A stretch of DNA of 64,000 bases from Sutterella massiliensis (GTDB lineage: Bacteria; Pseudomonadota; Gammaproteobacteria; Burkholderiales; Burkholderiaceae_F): assembly GCF_016899755.1 (NCBI RefSeq), contig NZ_JACJJC010000002.1, positions 124,001 to 188,000 on the forward strand, given 5' to 3'. The notes below the pieces were generated by a model, which did not search any database, was not told the DNA's origin, and saw nothing but the letters and a program-made list of their open reading frames with translations. Within the stretch, counting starts at the first letter, position 1. Every line of letters starts with the position of its first letter. Shown one piece after another: positions 29,605 through 37,946 of the stretch. The translations under genes and the position numbers were made by a program.

Positions 29605-29886
29605 TTACGCGTCGCCCTGCGCGGCGTCGCGGCAGCGCGCCGAGCAGTAGACGTGCGTGCCGCTTCGAACGGCTTCCCGACGCGGGAAGAAGACGCCGCA
29701 GTGCTCGCACTTCTCCATGGCTTCGCCGATCGCCTGCGGCGTCTTGCGGCCGCGCTCGCGCTCGGCCTTGCGAAAGGCTTCGAGCTCAACGCGCTCTTCG
29801 TTGGAGAGGCGGTTTCGCCGGCGCGAGATCGCCCAGGAAACCGCGATGACGACGATGATCCCGAGAAAGAAAAGAATGCGGCTCAT
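29605..29886 (-). CDS. PP0621-family small membrane protein
   Basis: A 93-aa protein with an N-terminal membrane helix (about 4-20), a basic segment RRRNR, a charged helix, and a C-terminal zinc-binding C-x-x-C...C-x-x-x-C (EKCEHCGVFFP...YCSARC). This layout is characteristic of the small PP0621 family found between ampD and ypjD in betaproteobacteria and pseudomonads, as here. Its function is not known to me. It starts 7 bp after the ypjD stop. Confidence 0.85.
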   Translation of the reverse strand: MSRILFFLGIIVVIAVSWAISRRRNRLSNEERVELEAFRKAERERGRKTPQAIGEAMEKCEHCGVFFPRREAVRSGTHVYCSARCRDAAQGDA

Positions 29887-29893
29887 AGAGGCT

Positions 29894-30700
29894 TTAGAAG
29901 ACTTCGAGAATGAAGCTGTAGCCGAGGTACGCGATCACAAAGACGACGAACCCGGCCCAGAACCAGCGAAGCGCGGTCTTCGCGCGCCAGCCCGCATAAC
30001 GGCGGCCGACGAGGAGAATCCCAAAGAGCACCCAGGCGATCCACGTAAGGATCATCTTGTGGTCAAAGCGGAAGAAGACCCCGTAAGCCTCTTCGGTCGC
30101 AAAGGCGCCGAGCACGAGCACGGCCGTCATGAAGAGGAACCCCACCGCAACGATGCGGAAGAAAATGCGCTCCATCACGACGAGGCCCGGCATGGAGTCT
30201 AGGAACTTCGGCTGCTCGACGCTCGTTTTGAGGTAGCGATTCTGCAGCCCCATCAGCACGGCGTGCACGAGCGCGATCATCATGAAGCTATAGGCGGCAA
30301 TCGCAAAGAGCAGGTGCCAGCGAAAGAGCGTCGTCCACTCGGCCGCCGCAATGGGCGCGCCCGGGAAGACCGTCGGGAAGAGCGCGCCGAAGGCCGCCGC
30401 AATCAGAATCACGCCGAACTGGCCGTGAATGCGGTGCACCATGGTCTCAATGAAGAGCGTTGCCACGGCAAAGAAGCACATCACCGAGACGCAGTACCCG
30501 AAACCGAAATGCACGGCCGAAACCTGGAACATTTCGCCCTGAATGGCGTAGCCGTGAAGCACGAGCCCGAGCAACACGGGCCAGCGCAGAAGACTCGACG
30601 CCTTGGCGTCCCTGCCGCCCTTCATGGCCGCTACGATGCCGATGCCCGAGGCCATGTAAAGAAGCGCCGCGATCGCGGTGGTAATGGTGAGCGAAGTCAT
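29894..30700 (-). CDS. Cytochrome c assembly (CcsA/HemX)-like inner-membrane protein, YpjD type
   Basis: A 268-aa protein with about eight membrane helices. It has the family's RWHLLFAIAAYSFMMIALVHAVLM block, a DSMPGLVVMERIFFRIVAVGFLFMT segment and the C-terminal FRFDHKMILTWIAWVLFGILLVGR; His residues within helices may bind haem as in CcsA/CcmC. The ATG at 30700 has GGA 8 bases upstream; the frame stays open for 65 codons further but that part is basic and unlike the family. It diverges from ffh, a conserved pairing in proteobacteria. Confidence 0.9.
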   Translation of the reverse strand: MTSLTITTAIAALLYMASGIGIVAAMKGGRDAKASSLLRWPVLLGLVLHGYAIQGEMFQVSAVHFGFGYCVSVMCFFAVATLFIETMVHRIHGQFGVILIAAAFGALFPTVFPGAPIAAAEWTTLFRWHLLFAIAAYSFMMIALVHAVLMGLQNRYLKTSVEQPKFLDSMPGLVVMERIFFRIVAVGFLFMTAVLVLGAFATEEAYGVFFRFDHKMILTWIAWVLFGILLVGRRYAGWRAKTALRWFWAGFVVFVIAYLGYSFILEVF

Positions 30701-31030
30701 GGTGCTTGTCCGATGCGTATTGATGGAGCGGCGCGCCCTATAGCGAAGGCGCAGCCGCAGGGTCCGTCGCCCAAGCCCGCCGCGGGCTCTGCAGATTCGG
30801 CCGGTTCCTTTTAAAATGCGATGTTTGCGCCGCTTCCAGAAGCCGCCCGCGCCGCGCATCGCGCGCGCCGGCGACCGCAAAAAAGCGGTCGGCAAAACTC
30901 ATTTTATAAGCTCGAGGGCTTAGCGGACGCTGAAACGCGTGCACCCGCCCGAAGCTATGCTCGGCGCGCGGCGCCCTGTCGCGCACGGCTCCTCTTCCAA
31001 CTGCAATTCCATTCGTCCCGGATACTTTTC
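30701..31030. other. Intergenic region, 330 bp, between divergent ypjD and ffh
   Basis: Contains a perfect GACCGC/GCGGTC hairpin with an A6 loop (30873-30890) and AT-rich TTTTAAAAT (about 30820) and TTTATAAG (about 30903) elements that could be -10 boxes, though no good -35 is correctly spaced. No credible small gene. Confidence 0.45.
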
Positions 31031-32443
31031 ATGCTCGATTCACTTAGCCAGCGCCTTTCCAAAATCGTGAAGACGATGCGCGGTCAGGCGCGTCTTACCG
31101 AATCCAATACGAAGGACATGCTCCGAGAAGTGCGTCTTGCGCTTCTTGAAGCCGACGTGGCGCTGCCCGTCGTGCGCGAGGTGCTCGCGCGCATTAAAGA
31201 AAAGGCCATGGGCGTCGAGGTTGTCGGCAGCCTCAACCCGGGACAGGCCTTGGTGGGCGTCGTGCAGGAAGAACTCACCGCGATCATCGGCGGCGACCTC
31301 TCGCCCGAGGAACGCTCGCTCAACCTGCGCGTGCAGCCGCCCGCTGTGATTCTCCTTGCGGGTCTGCAGGGTGCCGGTAAAACAACGACCGCCGGCAAGC
31401 TCGCCAAGCACATCGTCGAAACGATGAAAAAGAAGGTGCTCACGGTCTCGTGCGACGTGTACCGTCCGGCCGCTATCGAGCAGCTTCGCACCGTTACCGA
31501 ACAGGCTGGCGCCACGTGGTTCCCGAGCACGACGGGCGAAAAGCCGATCGACATCGCTGCCGCCGCGGTTGCCGAAGCGCGCCGACGCTTCTACGACGTG
31601 CTTATCGTCGACACGGCGGGGCGCCTCGCGATCGACGAAGCGATGATGAACGAAGTCGCTGAGCTCAACAGCTATCTGAAGCCCGCCGAAACGCTCTTCG
31701 TGATCGACGCGATGCTCGGTCAGGACGCGGTCAATACGGCGCGCGCCTTCAACGAGAAGCTCCCGCTCACGGGCATCATTCTCACGAAGGCCGACGGCGA
31801 CAGCCGCGGGGGTGCGGCGCTCTCCGTTCGCCACGTCACCGGCAAGCCCATCAAGTTCATGGGTACGGCCGAAAAGCTCACGGGTTTTGAACCTTTCGAC
31901 CCCGAAGCCATGGCTTCGCGCATCCTCGGCATGGGCGACATCGTCGGCCTCGTCAAGGACGTCACGAAGTCGATCGACATCGAGCAGGCCCAGAAGCTCG
32001 CCGAAAAGATCAAGTCGGGCAACCGTTTCGACCTCTCCGACTTCCGCGCGCAGCTCGCGCAGATGAACGGCATGGGCGACTTCTCCTCGATCCTCGACAA
32101 GCTCCCCGCGCAGTTCCAGCAGGCCGCGAGCAAGGTGAGCGACGACGATGTCAAGAAGAACCTTCGCCGCACGCTCGGCATCATCGACTCGATGACGCCG
32201 CTCGAGCGCCGCAAGCCCGAACTCATCAAGGCGAGTCGCAAGAAGCGCATTGCCGCCGGCGCGGGCGTGCCCGTGCAGGAGGTCAACCGCCTCCTCAAGC
32301 AGTTCGAGCAGATGCAGGACATGATGAAGATGATGAAAAAGGGCGGCCTCTCGCGCATGATGCGCATGTTCGGCGGCCTTACGGGCGGGGGCTTCCCCGG
32401 CCTCGGCGGCGGCTTCCCCGGGTTCCCCGGCATGAAGCGCTGA
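31031..32443 (+). CDS. ffh: Signal recognition particle protein Ffh
   Basis: The GTPase that, with 4.5S RNA, targets nascent inner-membrane proteins. The 470-aa protein has the N domain (LSQRLSKIVKTMRGQARLTE), the G domain with G1 GLQGAGKTT at 111-119, CDVYRPAAIEQL, the DTAGRL motif and TKADGDSRGGAALS, and a Met-rich M domain ending in Gly/Phe/Pro repeats (GGGFPGLGGGFPGFPGM, in pieces). The ATG is chosen by family start; a 70-codon open stretch before it is not conserved. ruvC follows 8 bp after the stop. Confidence 0.98.
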   Translation: MLDSLSQRLSKIVKTMRGQARLTESNTKDMLREVRLALLEADVALPVVREVLARIKEKAMGVEVVGSLNPGQALVGVVQEELTAIIGGDLSPEERSLNLRVQPPAVILLAGLQGAGKTTTAGKLAKHIVETMKKKVLTVSCDVYRPAAIEQLRTVTEQAGATWFPSTTGEKPIDIAAAAVAEARRRFYDVLIVDTAGRLAIDEAMMNEVAELNSYLKPAETLFVIDAMLGQDAVNTARAFNEKLPLTGIILTKADGDSRGGAALSVRHVTGKPIKFMGTAEKLTGFEPFDPEAMASRILGMGDIVGLVKDVTKSIDIEQAQKLAEKIKSGNRFDLSDFRAQLAQMNGMGDFSSILDKLPAQFQQAASKVSDDDVKKNLRRTLGIIDSMTPLERRKPELIKASRKKRIAAGAGVPVQEVNRLLKQFEQMQDMMKMMKKGGLSRMMRMFGGLTGGGFPGLGGGFPGFPGMKR

Positions 32444-32451
32444 GCGCGGTC

Positions 32452-33096
32452 GTGACCGACCGACTTCAGGAAGCGAAGTGCTGCGCGCGGCCGGAGAGTC
32501 CGCGCGCGCTTCGCATTCTCGGGCTGGATCCCGGGCTCAACCACACGGGCTGGGGCGTCGTCGAAGTCTCGGGCTCGCGCCTCGCGCGCGTTGCGTCCGG
32601 CGTTATCGACCCGCCGGCGGGTGAACTCGGCGAGCGCCTTGCCTACATCGCGCGCGAAGTGTCGCTCGTTGCGCGCACTTATTCGCCCGACCTCTGTGCC
32701 ATCGAGCGCGTTTTCGTGAACGTCAACCCGCAGAGCACGCTGCGGCTCGGCCAGGCGCGCGGCGCGGCGATTGCCGCCGCTGCGCTCGAAGGACTTCGCG
32801 TCGAAGAATTCACGCCGAGCGAAATCAAGCAGGCCGTCACCGGGACGGGTACGGCCGACAAGCTCATGGTCCAGACGATGGTCAAGCGCCTCCTCGCGCT
32901 CGAAGCGCTCCCGCGCACCGACGAAGCCGACTCGCTTGCCTGCGCCATTTCGTGCGCAAACATGCTGCGGCTTCGCGCGATCGAAAAGTCGGGCGAAACC
33001 TCCCGCGCCTACGCGACCGCCCGTCGCGGCGCGACGGGGCGCGGTGCACGCGCCGCCTGGACGCACCTGATCGAAAAGAAAGGAAATACGCCATGA
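32452..33096 (+). CDS. ruvC: Holliday junction endodeoxyribonuclease RuvC
   Basis: Resolves Holliday junctions with RuvAB. The 214-aa protein has the four carboxylates expected of RuvC: Asp26 in [13 protein letters not shown], Glu85 in [15 protein letters not shown], and Asp157 and Asp160 in [13 protein letters not shown]. There is an N-terminal extension of about 19 residues compared with the usual MRILGIDPG; the GTG used is the only reasonable start codon in frame after the ffh stop. The C-terminus has a basic extension. Its TGA overlaps the ruvA ATG (ATGA), so the genes are translationally coupled. Confidence 0.95.
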   Translation: MTDRLQEAKCCARPESPRALRILGLDPGLNHTGWGVVEVSGSRLARVASGVIDPPAGELGERLAYIAREVSLVARTYSPDLCAIERVFVNVNPQSTLRLGQARGAAIAAAALEGLRVEEFTPSEIKQAVTGTGTADKLMVQTMVKRLLALEALPRTDEADSLACAISCANMLRLRAIEKSGETSRAYATARRGATGRGARAAWTHLIEKKGNTP

Positions 33097-33668
33097 TCGG
33101 CCGCCTCAAGGGTACGCTGCTTGAAAAAGCGCCGCCCGCCATTCTGCTTGACGTCTCGGGCGTCGGCTACGAAGTCGATGTCCCGATGTCGACCTTCTGC
33201 AACCTTCCGGAAGCGGGTGCGGAAGTGACGCTTCTCACGCACTTTGTCGTGCGCGAGGACGCGATGCTTCTCTACGGGTTTGCCACCGCTGCCGAACGGG
33301 AAGCCTTCCGCGCGCTCATCCGCATCTCGGGCGTCGGTCCGCGCATCGCGCTCGCCGTTCTCTCGGGCCTCACGGTCGAGCAGCTTGCGGGCGCCGTTGA
33401 AGCGGGCGAAGCGGGACTGCTCACGCGCATTCCCGGCATCGGCAAGAAAACGGCCGAGCGCCTGATCCTGGAATTGAAGGGCAAACTCAAGGGCGCCGCC
33501 TTCGCGGGTCTCTCGAGCGCCGAAGGCGCTTCGCGCGCCGATATCGTGAGCGCGCTCGGCGCGCTCGGCTATTCCGAGCGCGAAGCGATGAGCGCCGTGA
33601 AGACGCTCCCCGCGGACGTCGGCGTCTCCGAAGGGATTCGACTCGCACTCAAAGCGCTCGCGCGCTAA
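33093..33668 (+). CDS. ruvA: Holliday junction branch-migration protein RuvA
   Basis: Tetrameric junction-binding partner of RuvB. The 191-aa protein starts [12 protein letters not shown], has the OB-fold region with [11 protein letters not shown], two helix-hairpin-helix segments ([19 protein letters not shown] and [20 protein letters not shown], in pieces) and domain III at the end ([16 protein letters not shown]). The ATG has AAAGGAAAT upstream, inside the last codons of ruvC. ruvB starts 192 bp downstream, a larger gap than usual, so it may have its own promoter. Confidence 0.97.
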   Translation: MIGRLKGTLLEKAPPAILLDVSGVGYEVDVPMSTFCNLPEAGAEVTLLTHFVVREDAMLLYGFATAAEREAFRALIRISGVGPRIALAVLSGLTVEQLAGAVEAGEAGLLTRIPGIGKKTAERLILELKGKLKGAAFAGLSSAEGASRADIVSALGALGYSEREAMSAVKTLPADVGVSEGIRLALKALAR

Positions 33669-33860
33669 AGCGCGACGTGTCGGTGCGCGAAGCGCTTCTT
33701 TGGCGCATCAACGACGCCGCCCGCCGCCCGATTCGCTATCCTTTCTTCGCACGGCTTCCGGAAGCAACAGCGCTCAGGAAACCACCGAATCCCCGCGCGT
33801 CGTCCCCTTGACGCGCACCGACGGACGCTCTGAAAGCGGACGCCCTCTCGAAAGGCTGAA

Positions 33861-34910
33861 ATGACGATTGAGAACGAAACCCGGCTTGTCGGCGGTGCGG
33901 CCGCGAGTCCCAACGAAGAGAACATCGACCGAGCGCTGCGCCCGACGCGTCTTGCCGACTATGTCGGGCAGCGCGCCGTGCGCGAGCAGCTTCACATCTT
34001 CATTGAAGCCGCCAAGCGCCGCGGCGAGCCGCTCGACCACCTGCTCCTTTTCGGCCCGCCCGGACTCGGTAAAACGACGCTCGCGCACATCGTCGCCGCC
34101 GAAATGGGCGTGAATCTGCGCCAGACCTCGGGCCCGGTGCTTGAGCGCCCGGGGGACCTGGCCGCGATTCTGACGAATCTCGAGAAGAACGACGTCCTCT
34201 TCATCGACGAAATCCATCGACTCTCGCCCGTCGTTGAAGAAATTCTCTACCCCGCGCTCGAGGACTATCAGATTGACATCATGATCGGCGAGGGCCCCGC
34301 GGCCCGCTCGATCAAGCTCGATCTGCCGCCCTTTACGCTCATCGGCGCAACGACGCGCGCGGGTTCGCTCACGAACCCGCTTCGTGCGCGATTCGGGATC
34401 GTCAATCAGCTCCAGTTTTATACGCCCGACGAACTCGTCACGATCGTTCGACGCTCGTCTCGCCTTTTGGGCGTAGCGATCGACAGCGACGGCGCAGCCG
34501 AAATCGCGCACCGCAGCCGCGGCACGCCGCGTGTGGCAAACCGCCTTCTGCGCCGCGTACGCGACTATGCCGAAGTCAAGCACGACGGGCGCATCACGCG
34601 CGAAGTCGCCGCCAACGCACTTCGCATGCTTGACGTCGACCCCGTCGGACTCGACCAGATCGACCGACGATTCCTCCTCACGATTCTCGAAAAATTCTCG
34701 GGCGGCCCCGTCGGGATCGACAACCTCGCCGCTGCGATCGGCGAAGATCGCGACACGCTCGAAGACGTGGTCGAACCCTATCTGATTCAGCAGGGATTCC
34801 TGCAGCGTACCCCGCGCGGGCGCGTCGCCGCGCCCTTGGCCTGGCAGCACTTTGAACTCACGCCGCCCGCGGCGCAAAACTTGAACGGTTCGCTCTTTTC
34901 GGGACTCTGA
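33861..34910 (+). CDS. ruvB: Holliday junction branch-migration ATPase RuvB
   Basis: Hexameric AAA+ motor. The 349-aa protein has [11 protein letters not shown], Walker [10 protein letters not shown] at 65-73, Walker [10 protein letters not shown], sensor I GATTRAG, the Arg-finger region NPLRARFGI and the C-terminal winged helix (RTPRGRVA). The ATG has GAAAGG about 6 bases upstream. The stop codon lies inside a perfect 10-bp hairpin shared with the stop codon of the convergent ABC ATPase gene. Confidence 0.98.
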   Translation: MTIENETRLVGGAAASPNEENIDRALRPTRLADYVGQRAVREQLHIFIEAAKRRGEPLDHLLLFGPPGLGKTTLAHIVAAEMGVNLRQTSGPVLERPGDLAAILTNLEKNDVLFIDEIHRLSPVVEEILYPALEDYQIDIMIGEGPAARSIKLDLPPFTLIGATTRAGSLTNPLRARFGIVNQLQFYTPDELVTIVRRSSRLLGVAIDSDGAAEIAHRSRGTPRVANRLLRRVRDYAEVKHDGRITREVAANALRMLDVDPVGLDQIDRRFLLTILEKFSGGPVGIDNLAAAIGEDRDTLEDVVEPYLIQQGFLQRTPRGRVAAPLAWQHFELTPPAAQNLNGSLFSGL

Positions 34911-34935
34911 GGCGAGGAGCTCACGCGCCTCAGAG
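34905..34935. terminator. Shared hairpin containing both stop codons of convergent genes
   Basis: CTCTGAGGCG (34905-34914) pairs perfectly with CGCCTCAGAG (34926-34935). The left arm holds the ruvB TGA and the right arm holds the stop codon of the convergent ABC ATPase gene. There is no T-run on either side, so classical intrinsic termination is doubtful. It may protect both mRNA ends. Confidence 0.45.
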
Positions 34936-36879
34936 CCGCGGCACGCTCGCGAGAAGCGTCTGTGCGTAGGGCGTCTGCGGGTGCGCGAGCACGTCGCGCG
35001 CCGCGCCCGTTTCGACGATCCGCCCGTCTTTCATGACGGCGATGCGGTCGGCCGCAAAAGCGACAACGCCGAAGTTGTGCGTGATGAGAAGGTAACTGAG
35101 GCCGCGCTCGTCCTTCAAGCGCATCAGCAGATTCAGAATCTGCGCCTGTACCGAAACGTCGAGCGCGGACGTGGGTTCGTCGCAGACAATCACCTTGGGT
35201 TCCGCCGCGAGCGCGCGGGCAATCGCGATGCGCTGGCGCTGTCCGCCGGAAAATTCGTGCGGGTAGCGCTTGAGCGCCGAGGCGGGAAGCCCCGTTTCCT
35301 CGAGAAGCGCCTTCATGCGTGCGAGCCGCTGCGCCCCCGAAATCGAAGGCATAAGCGCCTCAAAGGGTTCGCTCAAAAGCGTCTCGACCGTCATGCGCGG
35401 GTCTAGCGAAGAGAAGGGATCCTGAAAGACGATCTGCACGGCTTTGCGAAACGGCCGCCCGCGGGGCGCAGACGCGGCGAACGATTCGCCCTCGAGCGTC
35501 ACTGTGCCTTCGAGCGACAAATGCGCGGGCAGGAGTCCCAGTGCCGCCATCGCGGAGGTCGTTTTGCCGCTGCCGGATTCGCCGACAAGCGCGAGCGTCT
35601 CGCCGCGTGCGAGTTCAAAGGACACCCCTTCAATCAGCGTCTTTTCGGGCGTTCGAGAGAAAAACCCGCGCACGGGCACCCGCACGCGCAGATTCTCGGC
35701 CGAGAAAATCGGCTGAGAGCCCTTTCGAACGTCCGTCTGAGGCGCACTCGAATGCTCGGCACTCGCTAGGTCGGTGTCGATCGTCGGAACGCGGGCAGCG
35801 GCCGGACTGGCGAAGCACCGCACAAAGTGCGCCGCAGCGGCGTCGTCCGAAACGAGTGCGAGTTCGGGCGAGCGCGTGCCGCAAAGCGGCCGCCGCTCGC
35901 TGCAGCGGCTCGCAAAAGCGCAGCCGACGTACCCCGGACCGACCTTCGGCACGGTGCCCTCGAGCGCATGGAGGCGCTTGGGGCGCCCGCCGCCCGAAGC
36001 GGCTTCACCCGCCTTCGGACATTTCGGCACCGCCCGAACGAGCGCCGCCCCGTAGGGGTGCTTGGGCGAGCGAAGGAAAGCGTCGGTGGGCGCGCTTTCG
36101 ACAATTTCGCCCGCATACATAAGCGCCACGCGGTCAACCGTTCCCGGCAGCAGCGCCAGGTCGTGCGTAATGAGAAGGAGCGTGAGCTGCTCTTTTTCGC
36201 GCAGCGACTTCAGAAGCTCAAGAATCTGCGCCTGCACCGTCACGTCGAGCGCCGTCGTCGGCTCGTCCGCAATCACGACGGCAGGCTTTGCGGCGAGCGC
36301 CATTGCAATCATCGCGCGCTGCTTGAGCCCGCCCGAAAGCTCATGGGGGTAACTCGAAAAGCGCCGCTCGGGTTCGGGCACGCCCGTGCGTTCAAGCCAG
36401 CGCACCGCCTCTTCGCGCGCCTTCGCATGCGAAATCCGCTCGTGCGCCCGAATCATTTCGACGATCTGCTCGCCCACCGTCATGACGGGATTGAAGCTCG
36501 TTGCGGGCTCCTGAAAGATAACGGCGATCCCCGCACCGCGAACGGGTGCCATATCGCGCTCGGAGAGCGAGAGAAGTTCGCGGCCTAAAAGACGCACCTC
36601 GCCGCGGCGAATCCGCGCGTTTTCGGGCAATAGCCGCATAAGCGCCATGGCGGTCAAGCTCTTGCCGCAGCCCGATTCGCCGACAAGCGCCATCGCTTCG
36701 CCGCGCTTCAAATCGAACGACACGCTGCGAACGGGTTCGATCGCACCTTCGGGCGTCGCAATCTCAACGGTGAGATCCCGCACGCTAAGAACGGGCTCGT
36801 CGAGTGCCGCCCTGCGAGACGCTCGATTGACCCGATCGGACTGCATGCCGTCACTCTTCTTTGCCGCGCTTTTTTCCAT
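34930..36879 (-). CDS. Peptide ABC transporter ATP-binding protein with two nucleotide-binding domains (YejF-like)
   Basis: A 649-aa fusion of two ABC ATPase domains energising peptide uptake. Domain 1 (about 25-280) has Walker A GESGCGKS and signature LSGGLKQR; a Cys-containing oligopeptide-transporter tail (GPGYVGCAFASRCSERRPLC, in pieces) follows. Domain 2 (about 385-645) has GESGSGKT and FSGGQRQRIAIARAL, with VICDEPTSALDVSVQAQIL. The ATG used lies just after GAGGA; an in-frame GTG 12 bp upstream is an alternative. The partner permease and binding-protein genes are on the same strand but 1.07 kb away behind a terminator, so this gene needs its own promoter. Confidence 0.93.
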   Translation of the reverse strand: MEKSAAKKSDGMQSDRVNRASRRAALDEPVLSVRDLTVEIATPEGAIEPVRSVSFDLKRGEAMALVGESGCGKSLTAMALMRLLPENARIRRGEVRLLGRELLSLSERDMAPVRGAGIAVIFQEPATSFNPVMTVGEQIVEMIRAHERISHAKAREEAVRWLERTGVPEPERRFSSYPHELSGGLKQRAMIAMALAAKPAVVIADEPTTALDVTVQAQILELLKSLREKEQLTLLLITHDLALLPGTVDRVALMYAGEIVESAPTDAFLRSPKHPYGAALVRAVPKCPKAGEAASGGGRPKRLHALEGTVPKVGPGYVGCAFASRCSERRPLCGTRSPELALVSDDAAAAHFVRCFASPAAARVPTIDTDLASAEHSSAPQTDVRKGSQPIFSAENLRVRVPVRGFFSRTPEKTLIEGVSFELARGETLALVGESGSGKTTSAMAALGLLPAHLSLEGTVTLEGESFAASAPRGRPFRKAVQIVFQDPFSSLDPRMTVETLLSEPFEALMPSISGAQRLARMKALLEETGLPASALKRYPHEFSGGQRQRIAIARALAAEPKVIVCDEPTSALDVSVQAQILNLLMRLKDERGLSYLLITHNFGVVAFAADRIAVMKDGRIVETGAARDVLAHPQTPYAQTLLASVPRL

Positions 36880-37047
36880 TTCCTTCCTCACGGGTGCTCG
36901 CTCTCTCCGACAAGCGCTTGGGACTGCGCCTCACAAGCGCAACCCGCCTATTTTCCATTATCCGATTCGTTGCTGGCGAACTAGCCGACTCCTTTCGTAA
37001 ACACCGAACGATTGCGATTCTATCGCGCGGTTTTCAAAGGATCGATC

Positions 37048-37879
37048 ATTAACTTTCCCTGCAATACTAGGCGTTGCAAGATTTAAGCAACAAAAATAGC
37101 CGCCTTCGCTCTGCAGGATCTCTTCAAGGTCTTTTTCGAACCCAAGACGCCGTTGAATCAAAGTTGTCTCGCCTGCCTTCAGAGAGCGCCTGAAGAGTGG
37201 TCACTCCGTCAAGTTTCCTTGGCGCTTAGAGAATTACTTACGGAAAATTATTTTATTTTGGCGCTTGAGCTCCCTTAAGCTCAAGTGATCTGCAGCCGAG
37301 AGTCGCCCACTATATCGGTCAAAGCCTGCGCAATTGTCGCGCAGCCTGCATCTCCCTGTAGCACTAGCGTAGTTAAGAATATAACACCCAGACAAGGGAC
37401 TTCTCGAGCTGTCATTGCGGCCATGTTCAGCCTTCTGTTTAGAGATGCCTATTCTTACCCATCTGCCGCGCTTTTTTCTGAAAATCGACCATTAAGTTTC
37501 CCTGTGGCTCAGGGAATAACAAGAATCACCGCTCAAAAACGGCTTCCTTTGGCGCAGAAAGCGTTTTTCTCTGCTTTGCCACCTTCAGACCGAGTGCGTC
37601 TCCCTCGTTTTAGCATCAAAATGGTGGGTGATTACTTCGACAAGTTTCACTGCGAATCAGATGTTTTCTGAAGTGAAACTGCTCTAAATTAGATCTTCTG
37701 CTCTGCCCGCTTTTTCTACGATCCGACCGCCCGATTCCGGCAGCCTTGAGAGTTTCTCGCGCTTCCATAAGTTTCCCTGCAGCACTAAGAAAGTTATCGG
37801 ATTAAAGGTAAAAACAAAGGCTTTTCGCACCTTCGAATGCCGTCAGAGGAAACGGCTAATTTCAGCTGCCGCACTAGGG
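37048..37879. repeat. Seven degenerate copies of an AAGTTTCCCTGCAGCACTA-like motif
   Basis: Copies start at about 37048, 37211, 37351, 37491, 37642, 37767 and 37856, all in the same orientation. The core is (AT)TAAGTTTCCCTG followed by a variable 2-4 bases and (C)ACTAG or a relative. Spacings are 163, 140, 140, 151, 125 and 89 bp. The best copies are 37767 and 37491; 37211 and 37642 also share the preceding ACTCCG(T)C/ACTTCGAC context. This suggests a decayed tandem array with a unit near 140 bp, or a family of binding sites or small RNA genes. Confidence 0.4.
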
Positions 37880-37896
37880 ATTCCTTGTTTTTCGAT

Positions 37897-37925
37897 AAAA
37901 AAAGCCGCCTCAAACCGAGGCGGCT
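37897..37925 (-). terminator. Rho-independent terminator of the peptide transporter operon
   Basis: Read on the minus strand, AGCCGCCTC pairs perfectly with GAGGCGGCT around GGTTT and runs into seven T. It lies 22 bp after the stop of the downstream permease gene, so transcription of binding protein - permease - permease should end here, before the ATPase gene. Confidence 0.93.
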
Positions 37926-37946
37926 AGTATCCGAAACCGACTTGAA

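Larger units (their letters stand above)
36880..37946. other. Large non-coding spacer, 1067 bp, inside the peptide transporter locus
   Basis: The composition is clearly AT-richer than either flank. No open frame in it shows GC-skewed third positions or recognisable motifs; frames of about 67 and 128 codons exist but cross the repeat motifs and look random. It holds the dispersed motif array, several long inverted repeats (37264-37285, 37498-37516, 37643-37680) and the terminator of the permease operon at its right end. A GATAAT at about 36960 on the minus strand could be the -10 of the ATPase gene, without a good -35. Confidence 0.7.

Noticed and set aside
30873..30890. Terminator between ypjD and ffh
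   Set aside because: The hairpin has only a 6-bp stem with an A-loop and no T-run on either side.
36958..37161. A 67-codon minus-strand open frame in the same spacer
   Set aside because: Short, no ribosome-binding site, and its sequence includes a copy of the repeated motif; not supported as a gene.
37285..37671. A 128-codon open frame in the 1.07-kb spacer
   Set aside because: Crosses three motif copies and two hairpins, has no ribosome-binding site, no codon-position bias and no recognisable motif.
36880..37946. CRISPR array
   Set aside because: Repeats are imperfect, about 20 bp, spaced 89-163 bp, and no cas genes are near.
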